Origin: Larkinella sp. C7
Lineage (GTDB): Bacteria; Bacteroidota; Bacteroidia; Cytophagales; Spirosomataceae
Assembly (NCBI RefSeq): GCF_006149005.1
Contig: NZ_VBSL01000026.1
Coordinates: 1 to 40,426 of the forward strand
Direction: 5' to 3'
Length of the DNA: 40,426 nucleotides
Positions within the stretch are counted from its first letter, which is position 1. Each line of letters starts with the position of its first letter. Shown here one piece after another: positions 15,923 to 25,026 of this stretch. The notes under the pieces are model-generated. The model was given only the letters and a program-made list of their open reading frames with translations, was not told the origin of the DNA and made no database searches. The position numbers were made by a program, and so were the translations under genes.

Positions 15923-17746
15923 ATGCTCAGGCAATGGATATATGGATCAGCCGCTCTGCTGGTGCTGCTGAATGCAGCCTGCCAGTCGGGCGGATCAACC
16001 GCGACTAAATCAAAGGATACAACTCAACTTCAGGCCGATACCCACCCGCACCTGGTTGGTGGATCGGATGGACATTCTCATGGTCCTGAGCAGGAAGGTG
16101 GAACCACATATACCTGCCCGATGCACCCGCAGGTTATGCAGAGTGCCCCGGGAACGTGTCCCATCTGTGCGATGGATTTAGTACCGGTTACCAAAACCGG
16201 TGGAAAAGGGGCTGACCGTTCAGCCGTCGCGATTATTCTGAGTGAAAGTCAAATGCAACTCGCTCACGTAACCGTACAACCGGTCTCGGCGGGTAGCATT
16301 AGCAACGCAACGGTGCTCAACGCCCGATTGGCAGCCAATCAGGAGCAAACTGAGGTCATCAGCAGTCGCGTATCCGGACGAATCGAGCGGTTGGTTGTCA
16401 AGGAATCCGGCCAGTTCGTTCGCAAAGGGCAGGTACTTTACGAAATTTATAGCGAACAACTCTTGACCGACCAGCAGGAATATCTGGTGGCTCTTCAGCA
16501 GGAAAATGAACTCAAGGAACCTCGTTATGAACAGTTTCGCAAAGCGGCCGAACAAAAACTACGGCTTTCAGGCATGACACCCGATCAAATCCGTCAGTTG
16601 GCCCGCACCCGAAAGGTGCAACCGCGCATCCCGTTCGTGGCTCCGGCTGGCGGAACGGTGACGGAGGTAGCGGCCAGTGAAGGCCAGTACGTGAGTGAAG
16701 GGGCCTTGCTGTACCGTTTGGTGAACCTGGGGCAACTTTGGGTGGAGGCTGATCTCTACGCCGGCGAATCGAATTATATAAAAGTCGGGGATCAGGTTGG
16801 GGTTGAGGTGGTCGGCAGCGAAGAAAGGCTGAATCTGACGGCACGGGTTGCGTTCATTAATCCGGAATACCGAACCGGAAGCCAGGTGCTGACGATGCGG
16901 GCGATTTTGGCTAATCCGGGCAGTAAATTTCAGCCCGGCCAGCAGGCGCGGGTATTCATCCGGCATGGTATCCAGCGTGGGTTGACTCTGCCGACGGATG
17001 CGGTCGTACGGGCGGGCGACGGAGCGGTTGTGTTCATTCAGACGGGTACGGGCACCTTTCGGCCCCGTAAGGTAGAAACCGGCACCGAAACCGACCAGCG
17101 CGTGGCCATCACGAAGGGTTTAATCGGTACCGAAAAGATTGCCATGTCGGGAGCGTACCTGCTCTACAGCGAACTGATTCTGAAAAAAGGGATTAATCCG
17201 ATCACGGCCAAAATCGATGAGGAGGACGTTCAAACGGCTTCCAATCAGAAAGAAACTCCTGTCGCAGAACAAGCGGCTTCACCCAACGTTCAACAGACGC
17301 CTGACGCCTTTAAAAAACAACTGACCCTGGTGTACGAGGCTTCACTAAAACTGACCGAAGCCTTGATTCGGTCGGATGCCCGGCAAGCCCAAACCGCAGC
17401 GGGCGGGGCGGAGAAGGCCATTTCCAGCGTTGATATGAATTTACTTTCCGGCGCGACGCATCAGGAATGGATGAAACATGAAAGCACCATGAAGGCGGCC
17501 CTGAAAATTATTCGCACCACGAATAATCTGGAAAAACAGCGTACGGCTTTTGCCGGGTTTGAGGATGGGTTATACCGTAGTGTCAAAGCGTTTGGCATTA
17601 CTGATAAGCCTGCTTACCGGCAGTACTGCCCCATGGCCCAAAACAACAAGGGAGGCTATTGGCTGAGTGATCAAAAAACCATTCGAAACCCTTATTTTGG
17701 GGAAGCAATGCTCAGCTGCGGGGAAACCAAAGAGGTTATTCAATAA
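15923..17746 (+). CDS. cusB: CusB-type periplasmic adaptor 1b with heavy-metal-binding domain and C-terminal DUF3347
   Basis: A lipoprotein of 607 residues (LLNAAC, lipid Cys20), starting two bases after adaptor 1a. Domains in order: a His-rich linker ([12 protein letters not shown]); a heavy-metal-binding domain at 63-88 (YTCPMHPQ and [10 protein letters not shown]); the adaptor core with [25 protein letters not shown] and [27 protein letters not shown]; and, from about residue 455, a DUF3347 domain ending [13 protein letters not shown] and [12 protein letters not shown]. The DUF3347 part matches the free protein at 4498-4962. Two non-identical adaptors per pump fit the two CusB conformers bound to each CusA protomer in the known CusBA structure (established structure; the mapping is inference). 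Confidence 0.85.
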   Translation: MLRQWIYGSAALLVLLNAACQSGGSTATKSKDTTQLQADTHPHLVGGSDGHSHGPEQEGGTTYTCPMHPQVMQSAPGTCPICAMDLVPVTKTGGKGADRSAVAIILSESQMQLAHVTVQPVSAGSISNATVLNARLAANQEQTEVISSRVSGRIERLVVKESGQFVRKGQVLYEIYSEQLLTDQQEYLVALQQENELKEPRYEQFRKAAEQKLRLSGMTPDQIRQLARTRKVQPRIPFVAPAGGTVTEVAASEGQYVSEGALLYRLVNLGQLWVEADLYAGESNYIKVGDQVGVEVVGSEERLNLTARVAFINPEYRTGSQVLTMRAILANPGSKFQPGQQARVFIRHGIQRGLTLPTDAVVRAGDGAVVFIQTGTGTFRPRKVETGTETDQRVAITKGLIGTEKIAMSGAYLLYSELILKKGINPITAKIDEEDVQTASNQKETPVAEQAASPNVQQTPDAFKKQLTLVYEASLKLTEALIRSDARQAQTAAGGAEKAISSVDMNLLSGATHQEWMKHESTMKAALKIIRTTNNLEKQRTAFAGFEDGLYRSVKAFGITDKPAYRQYCPMAQNNKGGYWLSDQKTIRNPYFGEAMLSCGETKEVIQ

Positions 17747-17754
17747 GTTTCGAA

Positions 17755-17777
17755 GGATGGATCGAACCGATCCATCC
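17755..17777. terminator. Hairpin after Cus operon 1
   Basis: Perfect 10-bp arms GGATGGATCG and CGATCCATCC enclose AAC, 8 bases after the last stop. TTTTC and TTTTAA lie 12 to 20 bases further on. It probably ends the cus transcript before the aldolase gene. Confidence 0.7.
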
Positions 17778-17811
17778 GCAAGCTGAATTTTCTATTTTAA
17801 CTAGCGAAGCC

Positions 17812-18888
17812 ATGAATACATCAGAAATAACCAATTTATTGGGCGAAGAGGCCGAAAGCCTGTTGACCCACGTGTCCCAAACCATTTCAAAAGAACAACT
17901 CCACCTTCCGGGGCCTGATTTTATTGACCGGATATTTGTACCGTCTGATCGGTCTCCTCAAGTGCTGCGAAGTTTAGGTCACCTCTTCAATCATGGCCAA
18001 TTGTCCGGAACTGGTTATCTGTCGATTCTTCCCATTGATCAGGGCGTTGAACACAGTGCCGGGGCTTCTTTTGCCGGAAACCCCCTCTATTTTGATCCCG
18101 AAAATATTATCCGTTTGGCGCTGGAGGGCGGCTGTAATGCGGTCGCCACCACATTCGGAGCACTGGGTATTGTGGCCCGGAAGTATGCACACAAAATTCC
18201 TTTTATCGTTAAAATCAACCACAATGAATTGCTAACCTATCCCAACAAGTACGACCAGATCCCTTTCGGATCCGTGAAGGAAGCCTGGAATCTGGGGGCA
18301 GTTGCCATTGGGGCAACGATCTATTTTGGCTCCGAGGAATCAGGTCGGCAGATTGTTGAAATTGCCCGGGCGTTTGAAGAAGCGCACACCCTGGGAATGG
18401 CTACTATCTTATGGTGCTACCTTAGAAACAACGCGTTTAATAAAGGGAAAGGAGAGGATTACCATGTAGCCGCGGACTTGACGGGTCAGGCTAACCATCT
18501 TGGCGTTACGCTACAGGCAGACCTGATTAAACAAAAACTTCCGGAAATCAACGGAGGCTTTCAAGCTCTCAATACCGGTGGGAGTAGTTACGGTAAACTG
18601 GATGAGCGGATTTACACCCAGCTCAGCAGTAAACACCCCATTGATCTATGCCGGTATCAAGTGGCCAATTGTTATATGGGCCGCGTAGGACTTATTAATT
18701 CCGGAGGAGGCTCCCTCGGGGCCTCGGATCTAAGAGACGCTATCCGCACGGCTGTCATCAACAAGCGGGCGGGCGGAACCGGTTTGATTTCGGGTCGCAA
18801 AGCGTTTCAGCGGCCCTTTGAAGAAGGAGTGAAGCTTTTGAATGCAATCCAGGATGTGTATTTGGATCCGGAAGTATCAGTAGCCTAA
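17812..18888 (+). CDS. fbaB: Class I fructose-bisphosphate aldolase (FbaB/DhnA type)
   Basis: A 358-residue cytosolic aldolase that cleaves or forms fructose 1,6-bisphosphate through a Schiff base and needs no metal. The barrel is recognisable throughout: [31 protein letters not shown], the lysine of ADLIKQK (about Lys240, the expected Schiff-base residue), and near the end [20 protein letters not shown] and NAIQDVYLD. Length is normal for FbaB (about 350). It lies 66 bases after Cus operon 1, separated by the hairpin. A metal-free aldolase inside a copper island may back up a metal-dependent class II enzyme when metals are disturbed (inference). The family assignment is secure. Confidence 0.92.
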   Translation: MNTSEITNLLGEEAESLLTHVSQTISKEQLHLPGPDFIDRIFVPSDRSPQVLRSLGHLFNHGQLSGTGYLSILPIDQGVEHSAGASFAGNPLYFDPENIIRLALEGGCNAVATTFGALGIVARKYAHKIPFIVKINHNELLTYPNKYDQIPFGSVKEAWNLGAVAIGATIYFGSEESGRQIVEIARAFEEAHTLGMATILWCYLRNNAFNKGKGEDYHVAADLTGQANHLGVTLQADLIKQKLPEINGGFQALNTGGSSYGKLDERIYTQLSSKHPIDLCRYQVANCYMGRVGLINSGGGSLGASDLRDAIRTAVINKRAGGTGLISGRKAFQRPFEEGVKLLNAIQDVYLDPEVSVA

Positions 18889-19122
18889 TTCATGTCGTAT
18901 ATTAGGGTACTGAAACTATTCAGTCTAACAACCTTTATAGGGTTATGCCTAAAATCTATCTCATATTTCTGTATGATTAGGATCAGCTAATTGATTTAGA
19001 AAACTATACACCTTTGTACCAGGCCAAACAACGTATGTAAGTCAGGGATTAATTCTCTAGAAGTGCTCACTATACGGATTTTTAGGACCTTCATCTGAAA
19101 CCAATTTTATCATTATACAACT

Positions 19123-19554
19123 ATGAAATCATTCACTTTTTTTATTCTGCTGCTTTTGGGTTTTATTTCCGTTTCCATTTCTTCAACTGCACAAAGCCAG
19201 AACTACAAACATATTGGGCATAACGGGGAAATTAAAGACGAACGAGGAGTCACCATAGGCAAAGTGACGAAGGACCAAATTATTCAGGACAGTCATGGCC
19301 AGAAAATTGCTTTTATCGACAACCAGGGCAATCTCATTGATGCCAAAACCAACAAAAAAATGGGCCGTATGGGTAAGGATGGCAAAACGTACTATAATGT
19401 CAATGGAGATATTGAGTTAACGATTAAAGACAATGGAAAAACCTGTGATGTTTACGACGCTAAAGGAAAGAAAATTGGTAATGTGCACAGCAGCTTAAAA
19501 GGTTCTGCCTGTGCCTTGGTTTGCTTTCAGGAGCAACATGTCAAAAAGCCATAA
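19123..19554 (+). CDS. Small exported repeat protein (possible 5-fold beta-flower type)
   Basis: A 143-residue protein with a signal peptide ending near STAQSQ (residue about 25). The mature part consists of short repeats of the form 'G-x-I-x-D-x-x-G-x-x-I-G-x-V': NGEIKDERGVTIGKV, DSHGQKIAFIDNQGNLID, DGKTYYNVNGDIELTIKDNGKTCDVYDAKGKKIGNV. This pattern fits the Bacteroidota proteins described as 5-fold beta-flower; the match is from memory of the repeat style and is not certain. Three cysteines lie in the last 40 residues. No operator of the S type is found upstream. Function unknown. Confidence 0.55.
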   Translation: MKSFTFFILLLLGFISVSISSTAQSQNYKHIGHNGEIKDERGVTIGKVTKDQIIQDSHGQKIAFIDNQGNLIDAKTNKKMGRMGKDGKTYYNVNGDIELTIKDNGKTCDVYDAKGKKIGNVHSSLKGSACALVCFQEQHVKKP

Positions 19555-19699
19555 TAAATCTATCTGCATCATTTTTTAGCTTCGAGGCAATAGATTCTGT
19601 TCATTAAACGGCAGCAGGAGTAAAAGTTAACAAATACCAGAAACTTAACTCCAATTCAGTTGTATCATGGCCGAGCAATTTAACCGCGTGGGCGATCAA

Positions 19700-20110
19700 G
19701 TTCGACCAGTTTCAGTCTCAGACCATTAAAGCCCTGTACGCGGGGAAGTCTCTCACCGATGGAAATGCGTATTTGCTCCTTTACTGAAGCATTTTTTAAT
19801 AACGGCTTCTCAAGGTAAAATGCACCTGCGCTTGCAAGAAAAATAAGTGCTGCCATCGTTAATAGCTAAAATGTGGAGGCTCTGTTTAAAATTCAGCTGA
19901 AAGGCAGCGTAGTTTCCCGCGTATTGTATAGCGTCATTGGCTTAAGTTTGAAAGGGAAATGAGAAGTGCTCGGTATCTACCTGACAGAAAGTAAAGAGAC
20001 TAAATTTTGCAGGGCAGCACGTGCGGCTTCCGGTAATGACCGACTTCCGGCAACGTGGTGTATCCGATGTTTTTGTTGCTTGTATTGACGGCTTGAGAGG
20101 AGGTAGATTT
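19700..20110 (+). pseudogene. Decayed IS256-family transposase
   Basis: Pieces of an IS256-type transposase appear in order but in different frames. Around 19707-19788: IKFDQFQSQTIKALYAGKSLT, the N-terminal element usually read as FEAFKEQAIKxLYxGKxLT. Around 19785-19846: LKHFLITASQGKMHLRLQEK. After a deletion, 19891-19970 gives KGSVVSRVLYSVIGLSLKGK, a stop, then EVLGIYLTES. Around 20032-20104: VMTDFRQRGVSDVFVACIDGL, which is the conserved VLTDLKNRGVxDIxIACVDGL. Frameshifts and stops rule out activity. Terminal inverted repeats were not identified. It sits directly before Cus operon 2. Confidence 0.75.
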
Positions 20111-20467
20111 TGCCGATGAGCTGGCAAGTTGGGAAACACCTATTATGTCTGAAGGGAAATGAAGCATAATTCTACCCAAGCCGTGTTTGCGATTTCTAAA
20201 AGCAGAATATTTCCATTAAGGTTCGATTGCACCCACCACTTTTTGATTTTCAGCACTCTCTAGAATTCGCCCTTACACAAATAGTTTATCAACGTCATGG
20301 CATGGCAGGCAAATTCTCCATTTCATTTCAAAGGAAAGCTATCAATGCAGCTTTTTCCTTAAAAGGTTCAATTGATAATGACTAATGTTTATTAGAGCTG
20401 ACCTTCAAAATTGAACCTACCAGTCAGTGAATATCTATCGCTTTCATTGCCTAATTGTGCTCATGAT
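20111..20467. other. Gap between the IS256 relic and Cus operon 2
   Basis: No gene and no S-type operator could be found in this 357-base stretch, although a promoter for Cus operon 2 must lie here. TAATGTTTATTAG near 20383 is A/T-rich but not a clear -7 box. Confidence 0.45.
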
Positions 20468-21757
20468 ATGATCGAAAAAATTATTACCTGGTCTATCCAC
20501 AATCGGTTCATGGTGCTGCTACTGATTATCGCTATCCTGTCAGGTGGTGTATATGCTATCTGGGAGACCCCCGTGGATGCCATTCCGGATCTTTCTGAGA
20601 ATCAGGTGATCATTTATACCGAATGGATGGGGCGTAACCCGCAGATAATGGAAGACCAGATTACGTATCCTTTGGTAGCCAATCTGCAGGGTATTCCAAA
20701 CATAAAAAATATAAGGGCGTCGTCCATGTTCGGAATGAGTTTCGTTTTTGTCATTTTCAATGACGATGTAGAAATCTACTGGGCACGCTCACGGGTATTA
20801 GAAAGGCTCAATTATGCTGCTCGCTTACTGCCTCCCGGTATCACCCCAACGCTCGGCCCGGATGGCACGGGGATCGGGCATGTCTTCTGGTACACGCTGA
20901 AGGCTCCAGGCTATGATTTGGGTGAACTTCGAGCGGTCCAGGATTGGTATGTCAAATTTGCTCTTCAAAACGTTCCGGGGGTAGCAGAAATTGCCTCATT
21001 CGGAGGATTCCAGAAGCAATACCAGGTGACTATAGACCCTAATAAGTTAGTCTATTATAATATTTCCTTTATGTCCCTCATTCAAGCCATAACCCGGAAT
21101 AACCGGGATGTGGGGGGAAGTCTTTTTGAAATGAACCGGGCCGGATATATGGTGAAAGGGCTGGGGTATCTGAAAAGCATGGAGGACATTGAAGATATCC
21201 GGTTGGGAATGTATAAATCCATTCCCATCACAGTGAAAGACGTAGCCTCTGTGCAAATGGGCGGAGATATCCGGCTTGGAGTTATCGAAGAGAATGGCGA
21301 GGGAGAAGTCGTCGGTGGCATTGTCGTAATGCGGTACGGCGAGAATGCCAAAGATGTAATTGAACGGGTCAAGTCAAGACTTCAGGAAGTGGAAAAAGGG
21401 CTTCCACCAGGAGTATCCTTTCAAGTGGCCTATGACAGAAGCAACCTCATTCTGGCCGCCATTGATACGTTACGAGAGACTATTACGGAAGAAATCGTGG
21501 TGGTATCGGTCATTGTATTGTTGTTTCTCTTCCATTGGGGAGGAGGCCTGGTAGCAATTCTCAGCATTATATTTTCCATCCTGATCGGATTTATACTCAT
21601 GAAAACATTTGGGATAACTTCCAATATTATGTCATTGGGAGGGGTAGCATTAGCGGTGGGTGATTTAGTCGATTCAGGCATTGTGATGGTAGAGAACGCT
21701 TATAAGCAATTAACAAATGAGGTACTCGACATTGATGAGCAAAAGCTGGATTACTAA
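20468..21757 (+). CDS. cusA: CusA-type RND pump 2, N-terminal half
   Basis: A 429-residue N-terminal half of a CusA pump, closely similar to the half at 9914-11266: DAIPDLSENQVIIYTEWMGR, ASSMFGMSFVFVIFNDD, TLGPDGTG, and the helix 2-4 region. Helix 4 reads AVGDLVDSGIVMVEN: it has the relay Asp (D402) plus an extra Asp three residues earlier (D399), where pump 1 has Val and E. coli CusA has Ala. The protein ends after a short tail (YKQLTNEVLDIDEQKLDY) at 21757, in the same loop as pump 1. I take ATG 20468; an in-frame TTG at 20411 would add a non-homologous leader. Confidence 0.85.
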   Translation: MIEKIITWSIHNRFMVLLLIIAILSGGVYAIWETPVDAIPDLSENQVIIYTEWMGRNPQIMEDQITYPLVANLQGIPNIKNIRASSMFGMSFVFVIFNDDVEIYWARSRVLERLNYAARLLPPGITPTLGPDGTGIGHVFWYTLKAPGYDLGELRAVQDWYVKFALQNVPGVAEIASFGGFQKQYQVTIDPNKLVYYNISFMSLIQAITRNNRDVGGSLFEMNRAGYMVKGLGYLKSMEDIEDIRLGMYKSIPITVKDVASVQMGGDIRLGVIEENGEGEVVGGIVVMRYGENAKDVIERVKSRLQEVEKGLPPGVSFQVAYDRSNLILAAIDTLRETITEEIVVVSVIVLLFLFHWGGGLVAILSIIFSILIGFILMKTFGITSNIMSLGGVALAVGDLVDSGIVMVENAYKQLTNEVLDIDEQKLDY

Positions 21758-21765
21758 AGCAAAGA

Positions 21766-23706
21766 ATGACTACCATGGCTAATCCAAAGCATCGTATCGG
21801 TCATACGAAGGAACTCAAAGAACAAGATAGAATTGATATCATTGAAAAATCGAGCCGAACGATTGGCAGAGCTGTATTTTCCTCCATACTTGTCACCTTA
21901 ATTTCATTCTCCCCCATTCTGTTTCTAACCGGGCAAGAAAAAAAGCTATTTAGCCCTCTTGTGTTGACCAAAACGTTTACCATGGGCGGTTCGGCAGTTG
22001 TCACTTTGCTGATTATCCCCATGTTACTACGGATTTTCCTAAAAGGAAGATTAATTCCAGAAAGTCGTAATCCGGTTTCTAACTTTTTTATTCACCTTGC
22101 CAGCCCCGCCGTGCATTTAGGTCTGAAGTGGAAAAAAACTACACTTGCCTTGGTTCTACTGACGCTGTTGGGAAGTATTCCTATCCTGATAAATACCGGT
22201 TCTGAATTCATGCCCCCTTTGGATGAAGGCTCCTTGCTATTAATGCCAGTTGCTCTGCCCGATGTTTCCAACTCAGAAGCCAAGCGAATCGTACAAGTGC
22301 AGGACCGGATTATTAAAAGTTTTCCGGAGGTGGAAAACATCTTAGGTAAGGCCGGACGTGCCTCCACGGCTACAGACAACTCTCCCATCAGCATGATTGA
22401 AAGCATTATCATCCTTAAACCCCGTGACCAGTGGCGGGAAGGAATGACAAAGGAGAAGTTAATCCAGGAAATGAACAATAAAATAAGAATTCCGGGGGTC
22501 TCAGTGGGCTGGACGCAGCCCATCATCAACCGAATTAATATGCTGTCAACAGGTATCCGCACTGATGTGGGAATCAAGGTGTACGGGCAGCGCCTTGATT
22601 CCATCTATGCCCTTTCTTTACAGATAGAAAAAGTCATCAAAGGCGTGGAGGGATTACAGGATTTATACGTCGAGCAGTTGATGGGTGGAAAATACCTTGA
22701 ATTAGCCATGAAACGCAAGGAGATCGCCCGGTACGGCCTTGATGAGGAAGATGTAGGAATGATCATAGAAACCGCCCTGGGCGGGGCGAATTTAACCAGT
22801 ACCGTGGAGGGTCGCCGTCGCTTCAATGTAAATCTGCGCCTTGGGCAGGACTATAGGAACGATATTGCTGAAATTAAACGAATTCCAATACTTACGGCGC
22901 AATATGGTACCATTCCCCTTTCCTCCGTTGTGGATATCCGAGTGACCGAAGGGCCACCAATGATTAATTCTGAAAACGCATTGCTACGGGGAACGGTACT
23001 CTTTAATGTAAGAGGCAGGGACATGGGTAGTGTGGTGAAAGAGGCTAAACTTCGCGTTGAAGAGCAGTTTAAAACACTACCGCAAGGGTACTTCATCCAG
23101 TGGAGCGGGCAATATGAAAATCAAGTCAGAGCCCAACAACGACTGACTTTCATTATTCCCATCGTGCTCCTTATCATCACTTTGGTCCTATACCTTACGT
23201 TCAAATCATTACGAGAAGTATTAATTGTGCTAAGCAGTGTACCTATTGCCTTAATGGGGGGCGTATACTCGTTGCATTTCTTTCAGGTAAATTTTTCAGT
23301 GGCGGTAGCGGTCGGCTTTATAGCCCTCTTTGGGGTAGCCGTAGAGACGGGTGTATTAATTCTGGTCTACATGAATCAATCCTTGGGAAACTTAGTTCGG
23401 CAGAAGGGGCAGCGCCAGGAAACGCTATCCGAAACCGATATTGAAAATGCAATTTTTGCAGGAGCTGTTTTACGAATTCGGCCCGTACTGATGACGGTAG
23501 TGGTAGACATGATTGGTTTATTCCCGGTTTTGATTTCAACGGGGGTAGGTAGCGACATCATGAAGCCCATAACGTACCCGTATGTTTTTGGTCTGGTTAC
23601 GGCAACAATATATGCCTTAATTATCTTACCCGTGGTCTTTTCACTTGTAAAAATCTGGGAGTTTCGACGGCAGGGTAGGCTTTCTTTTCTCACTGTGGAG
23701 AATTAA
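21766..23706 (+). CDS. cusA: CusA-type RND pump 2, C-terminal half
   Basis: A 646-residue C-terminal half beginning 8 bases after the stop of its partner. Its head (MTTMANPKHRIGHTKELKEQ) is unrelated to that of pump 1, then IIEKSSRTIGRAVFSS starts helix 5. The copper-site methionines are kept (LLLMPVALPD, SPISMIESI, RINMLSTGIR), so Cu(I)/Ag(I) remains the likely substrate. However, the CusA relay lysine is missing: RPVLMTV has Val574 where pump 1 has Lys575, and an Asp (D581, VVVDMIG) lies two helical turns away. RPVLMT resembles the CzcA class. The relay Glu in VAVETGVLI is present. It could therefore use a different proton path (inference). Confidence 0.85.
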   Translation: MTTMANPKHRIGHTKELKEQDRIDIIEKSSRTIGRAVFSSILVTLISFSPILFLTGQEKKLFSPLVLTKTFTMGGSAVVTLLIIPMLLRIFLKGRLIPESRNPVSNFFIHLASPAVHLGLKWKKTTLALVLLTLLGSIPILINTGSEFMPPLDEGSLLLMPVALPDVSNSEAKRIVQVQDRIIKSFPEVENILGKAGRASTATDNSPISMIESIIILKPRDQWREGMTKEKLIQEMNNKIRIPGVSVGWTQPIINRINMLSTGIRTDVGIKVYGQRLDSIYALSLQIEKVIKGVEGLQDLYVEQLMGGKYLELAMKRKEIARYGLDEEDVGMIIETALGGANLTSTVEGRRRFNVNLRLGQDYRNDIAEIKRIPILTAQYGTIPLSSVVDIRVTEGPPMINSENALLRGTVLFNVRGRDMGSVVKEAKLRVEEQFKTLPQGYFIQWSGQYENQVRAQQRLTFIIPIVLLIITLVLYLTFKSLREVLIVLSSVPIALMGGVYSLHFFQVNFSVAVAVGFIALFGVAVETGVLILVYMNQSLGNLVRQKGQRQETLSETDIENAIFAGAVLRIRPVLMTVVVDMIGLFPVLISTGVGSDIMKPITYPYVFGLVTATIYALIILPVVFSLVKIWEFRRQGRLSFLTVEN

Positions 23707-23755
23707 CCGGTTCAAGAACCCGATATAAACACGATTATTCAAAAAATAAAAACAA

Positions 23756-25009
23756 ATGTTTTCCATAGGTTGCTTTTCTCCTTTTTCCTGGAAACAGACA
23801 ATTCTGTTCCTATTGATGCTATCTTACCTAGTAGGTTGCACTCAAAAAGAACACTTGTCTGGCGAGCATCCTTCGTCTTTAGATCTATTGAATCCGCAGG
23901 AAGTGCAGTTAATGGAAGACATCGCTCAATCCACTAATCACATTGTTATTTCCAACCAGACGCTGGTTAAACCAAAGTTTGTGCCACACAATCTCCGTGT
24001 TCCTATTAAGGGATACCTCACTTACGATAGTCGTCGGAACAATAAAGTAGCCATTCGGGTAGGAGGTCGGATAGAAAAACTCTACTATAAATACAATTAT
24101 CAGTTTATTCACAAAGGCGATAAAATCATGGATCTTTATAGTCCAGAACTTAACACCTACCAAGCCGAGTTTCTGTACCTTTTGCAATCCGATAACGATC
24201 CTAACCTTATTGAGAAAGGACGGGAAAAACTCCGGCTGTTAGGGCTATCAGATGACCAAATAGGTCATTTAGAAAAAACGGGGAAATTTACTGAAACGAT
24301 TGCTGTTCATAGTCCTTATCAGGGGTATATCCTTTTTGAAACCGCATTAGATGCAGCAACCGCCATGGGCGATAGTGGCTCCGAAACAGAACCCAATGGC
24401 ATGAAAAAGATGAATAGTACTACTGAGGAGGTGACCTCATACAGCACTTATAGGAACGATGAACTACGGGAGGGAAACTATGTAAATACCGGGCAAACCT
24501 TATTTTCTGTAAATGATTTGAACACTCTTTGGGCAATTGGATCCTACGAAACCCGAATGTCCTTTGATGTCCGATTAAACGATCCAGTGATATTATACAG
24601 CGATCTGGTGCCTAATCAGAAGTTAGCCGGAAGAGTTAACTTTATTGAGCCAATTTTTCAAAAAAACCAAAAGTTTGCGCAAGTAAGGATTTATCTAAAC
24701 AATTCCAGCCACCGGTTAAAGATAAACGCTCTGGTGAGCGGGATACTTATTCCGCGATCCTCAAGCCTCTTCGTTGTGCCTGTATCAAGCGTGTATGACC
24801 TTGGACGACGAAAGATTATTTGGGTATATGTGGGTAAAACACCAAGCGGCAAGAAGCGTTTTGAAGCCCGCCAGGTATTAACAGGTGTACCGCAAGACGG
24901 CTACATACCCATACTTCAAGGGCTAAATGGACAAGAAGAGATTGCCCAGGAAGCTGGCTATCTGGTAGATAGTGAAAGTTATATTGAGCCTTCGGTTTAT
25001 CCTTTCTAG
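23756..25009 (+). CDS. cusB: CusB-type adaptor 2a (lipoprotein, no heavy-metal-binding domain)
   Basis: A 417-residue membrane-fusion lipoprotein (YLVGC, lipid Cys28). The core is intact: VAIRVGGRIEKLYYKYNYQFIHKGDKIMDLYSPEL, a helical hairpin around residues 130-180, a Met-rich insertion (NGMKKMNSTTEE), and EGNYVNTGQTLFSVNDLNTLWAIGSYE. It aligns best with adaptor 1a, sharing YNYQ and the insertion, but the YTCPMHP-type domain is absent. It starts 49 bases after pump 2 and ends 17 bases before adaptor 2b. With that partner it should link pump 2 to an outer-membrane channel that is not encoded in this operon. Confidence 0.8.
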   Translation: MFSIGCFSPFSWKQTILFLLMLSYLVGCTQKEHLSGEHPSSLDLLNPQEVQLMEDIAQSTNHIVISNQTLVKPKFVPHNLRVPIKGYLTYDSRRNNKVAIRVGGRIEKLYYKYNYQFIHKGDKIMDLYSPELNTYQAEFLYLLQSDNDPNLIEKGREKLRLLGLSDDQIGHLEKTGKFTETIAVHSPYQGYILFETALDAATAMGDSGSETEPNGMKKMNSTTEEVTSYSTYRNDELREGNYVNTGQTLFSVNDLNTLWAIGSYETRMSFDVRLNDPVILYSDLVPNQKLAGRVNFIEPIFQKNQKFAQVRIYLNNSSHRLKINALVSGILIPRSSSLFVVPVSSVYDLGRRKIIWVYVGKTPSGKKRFEARQVLTGVPQDGYIPILQGLNGQEEIAQEAGYLVDSESYIEPSVYPF

Positions 25010-25026
25010 CCTTTATTTCCCGGCAG

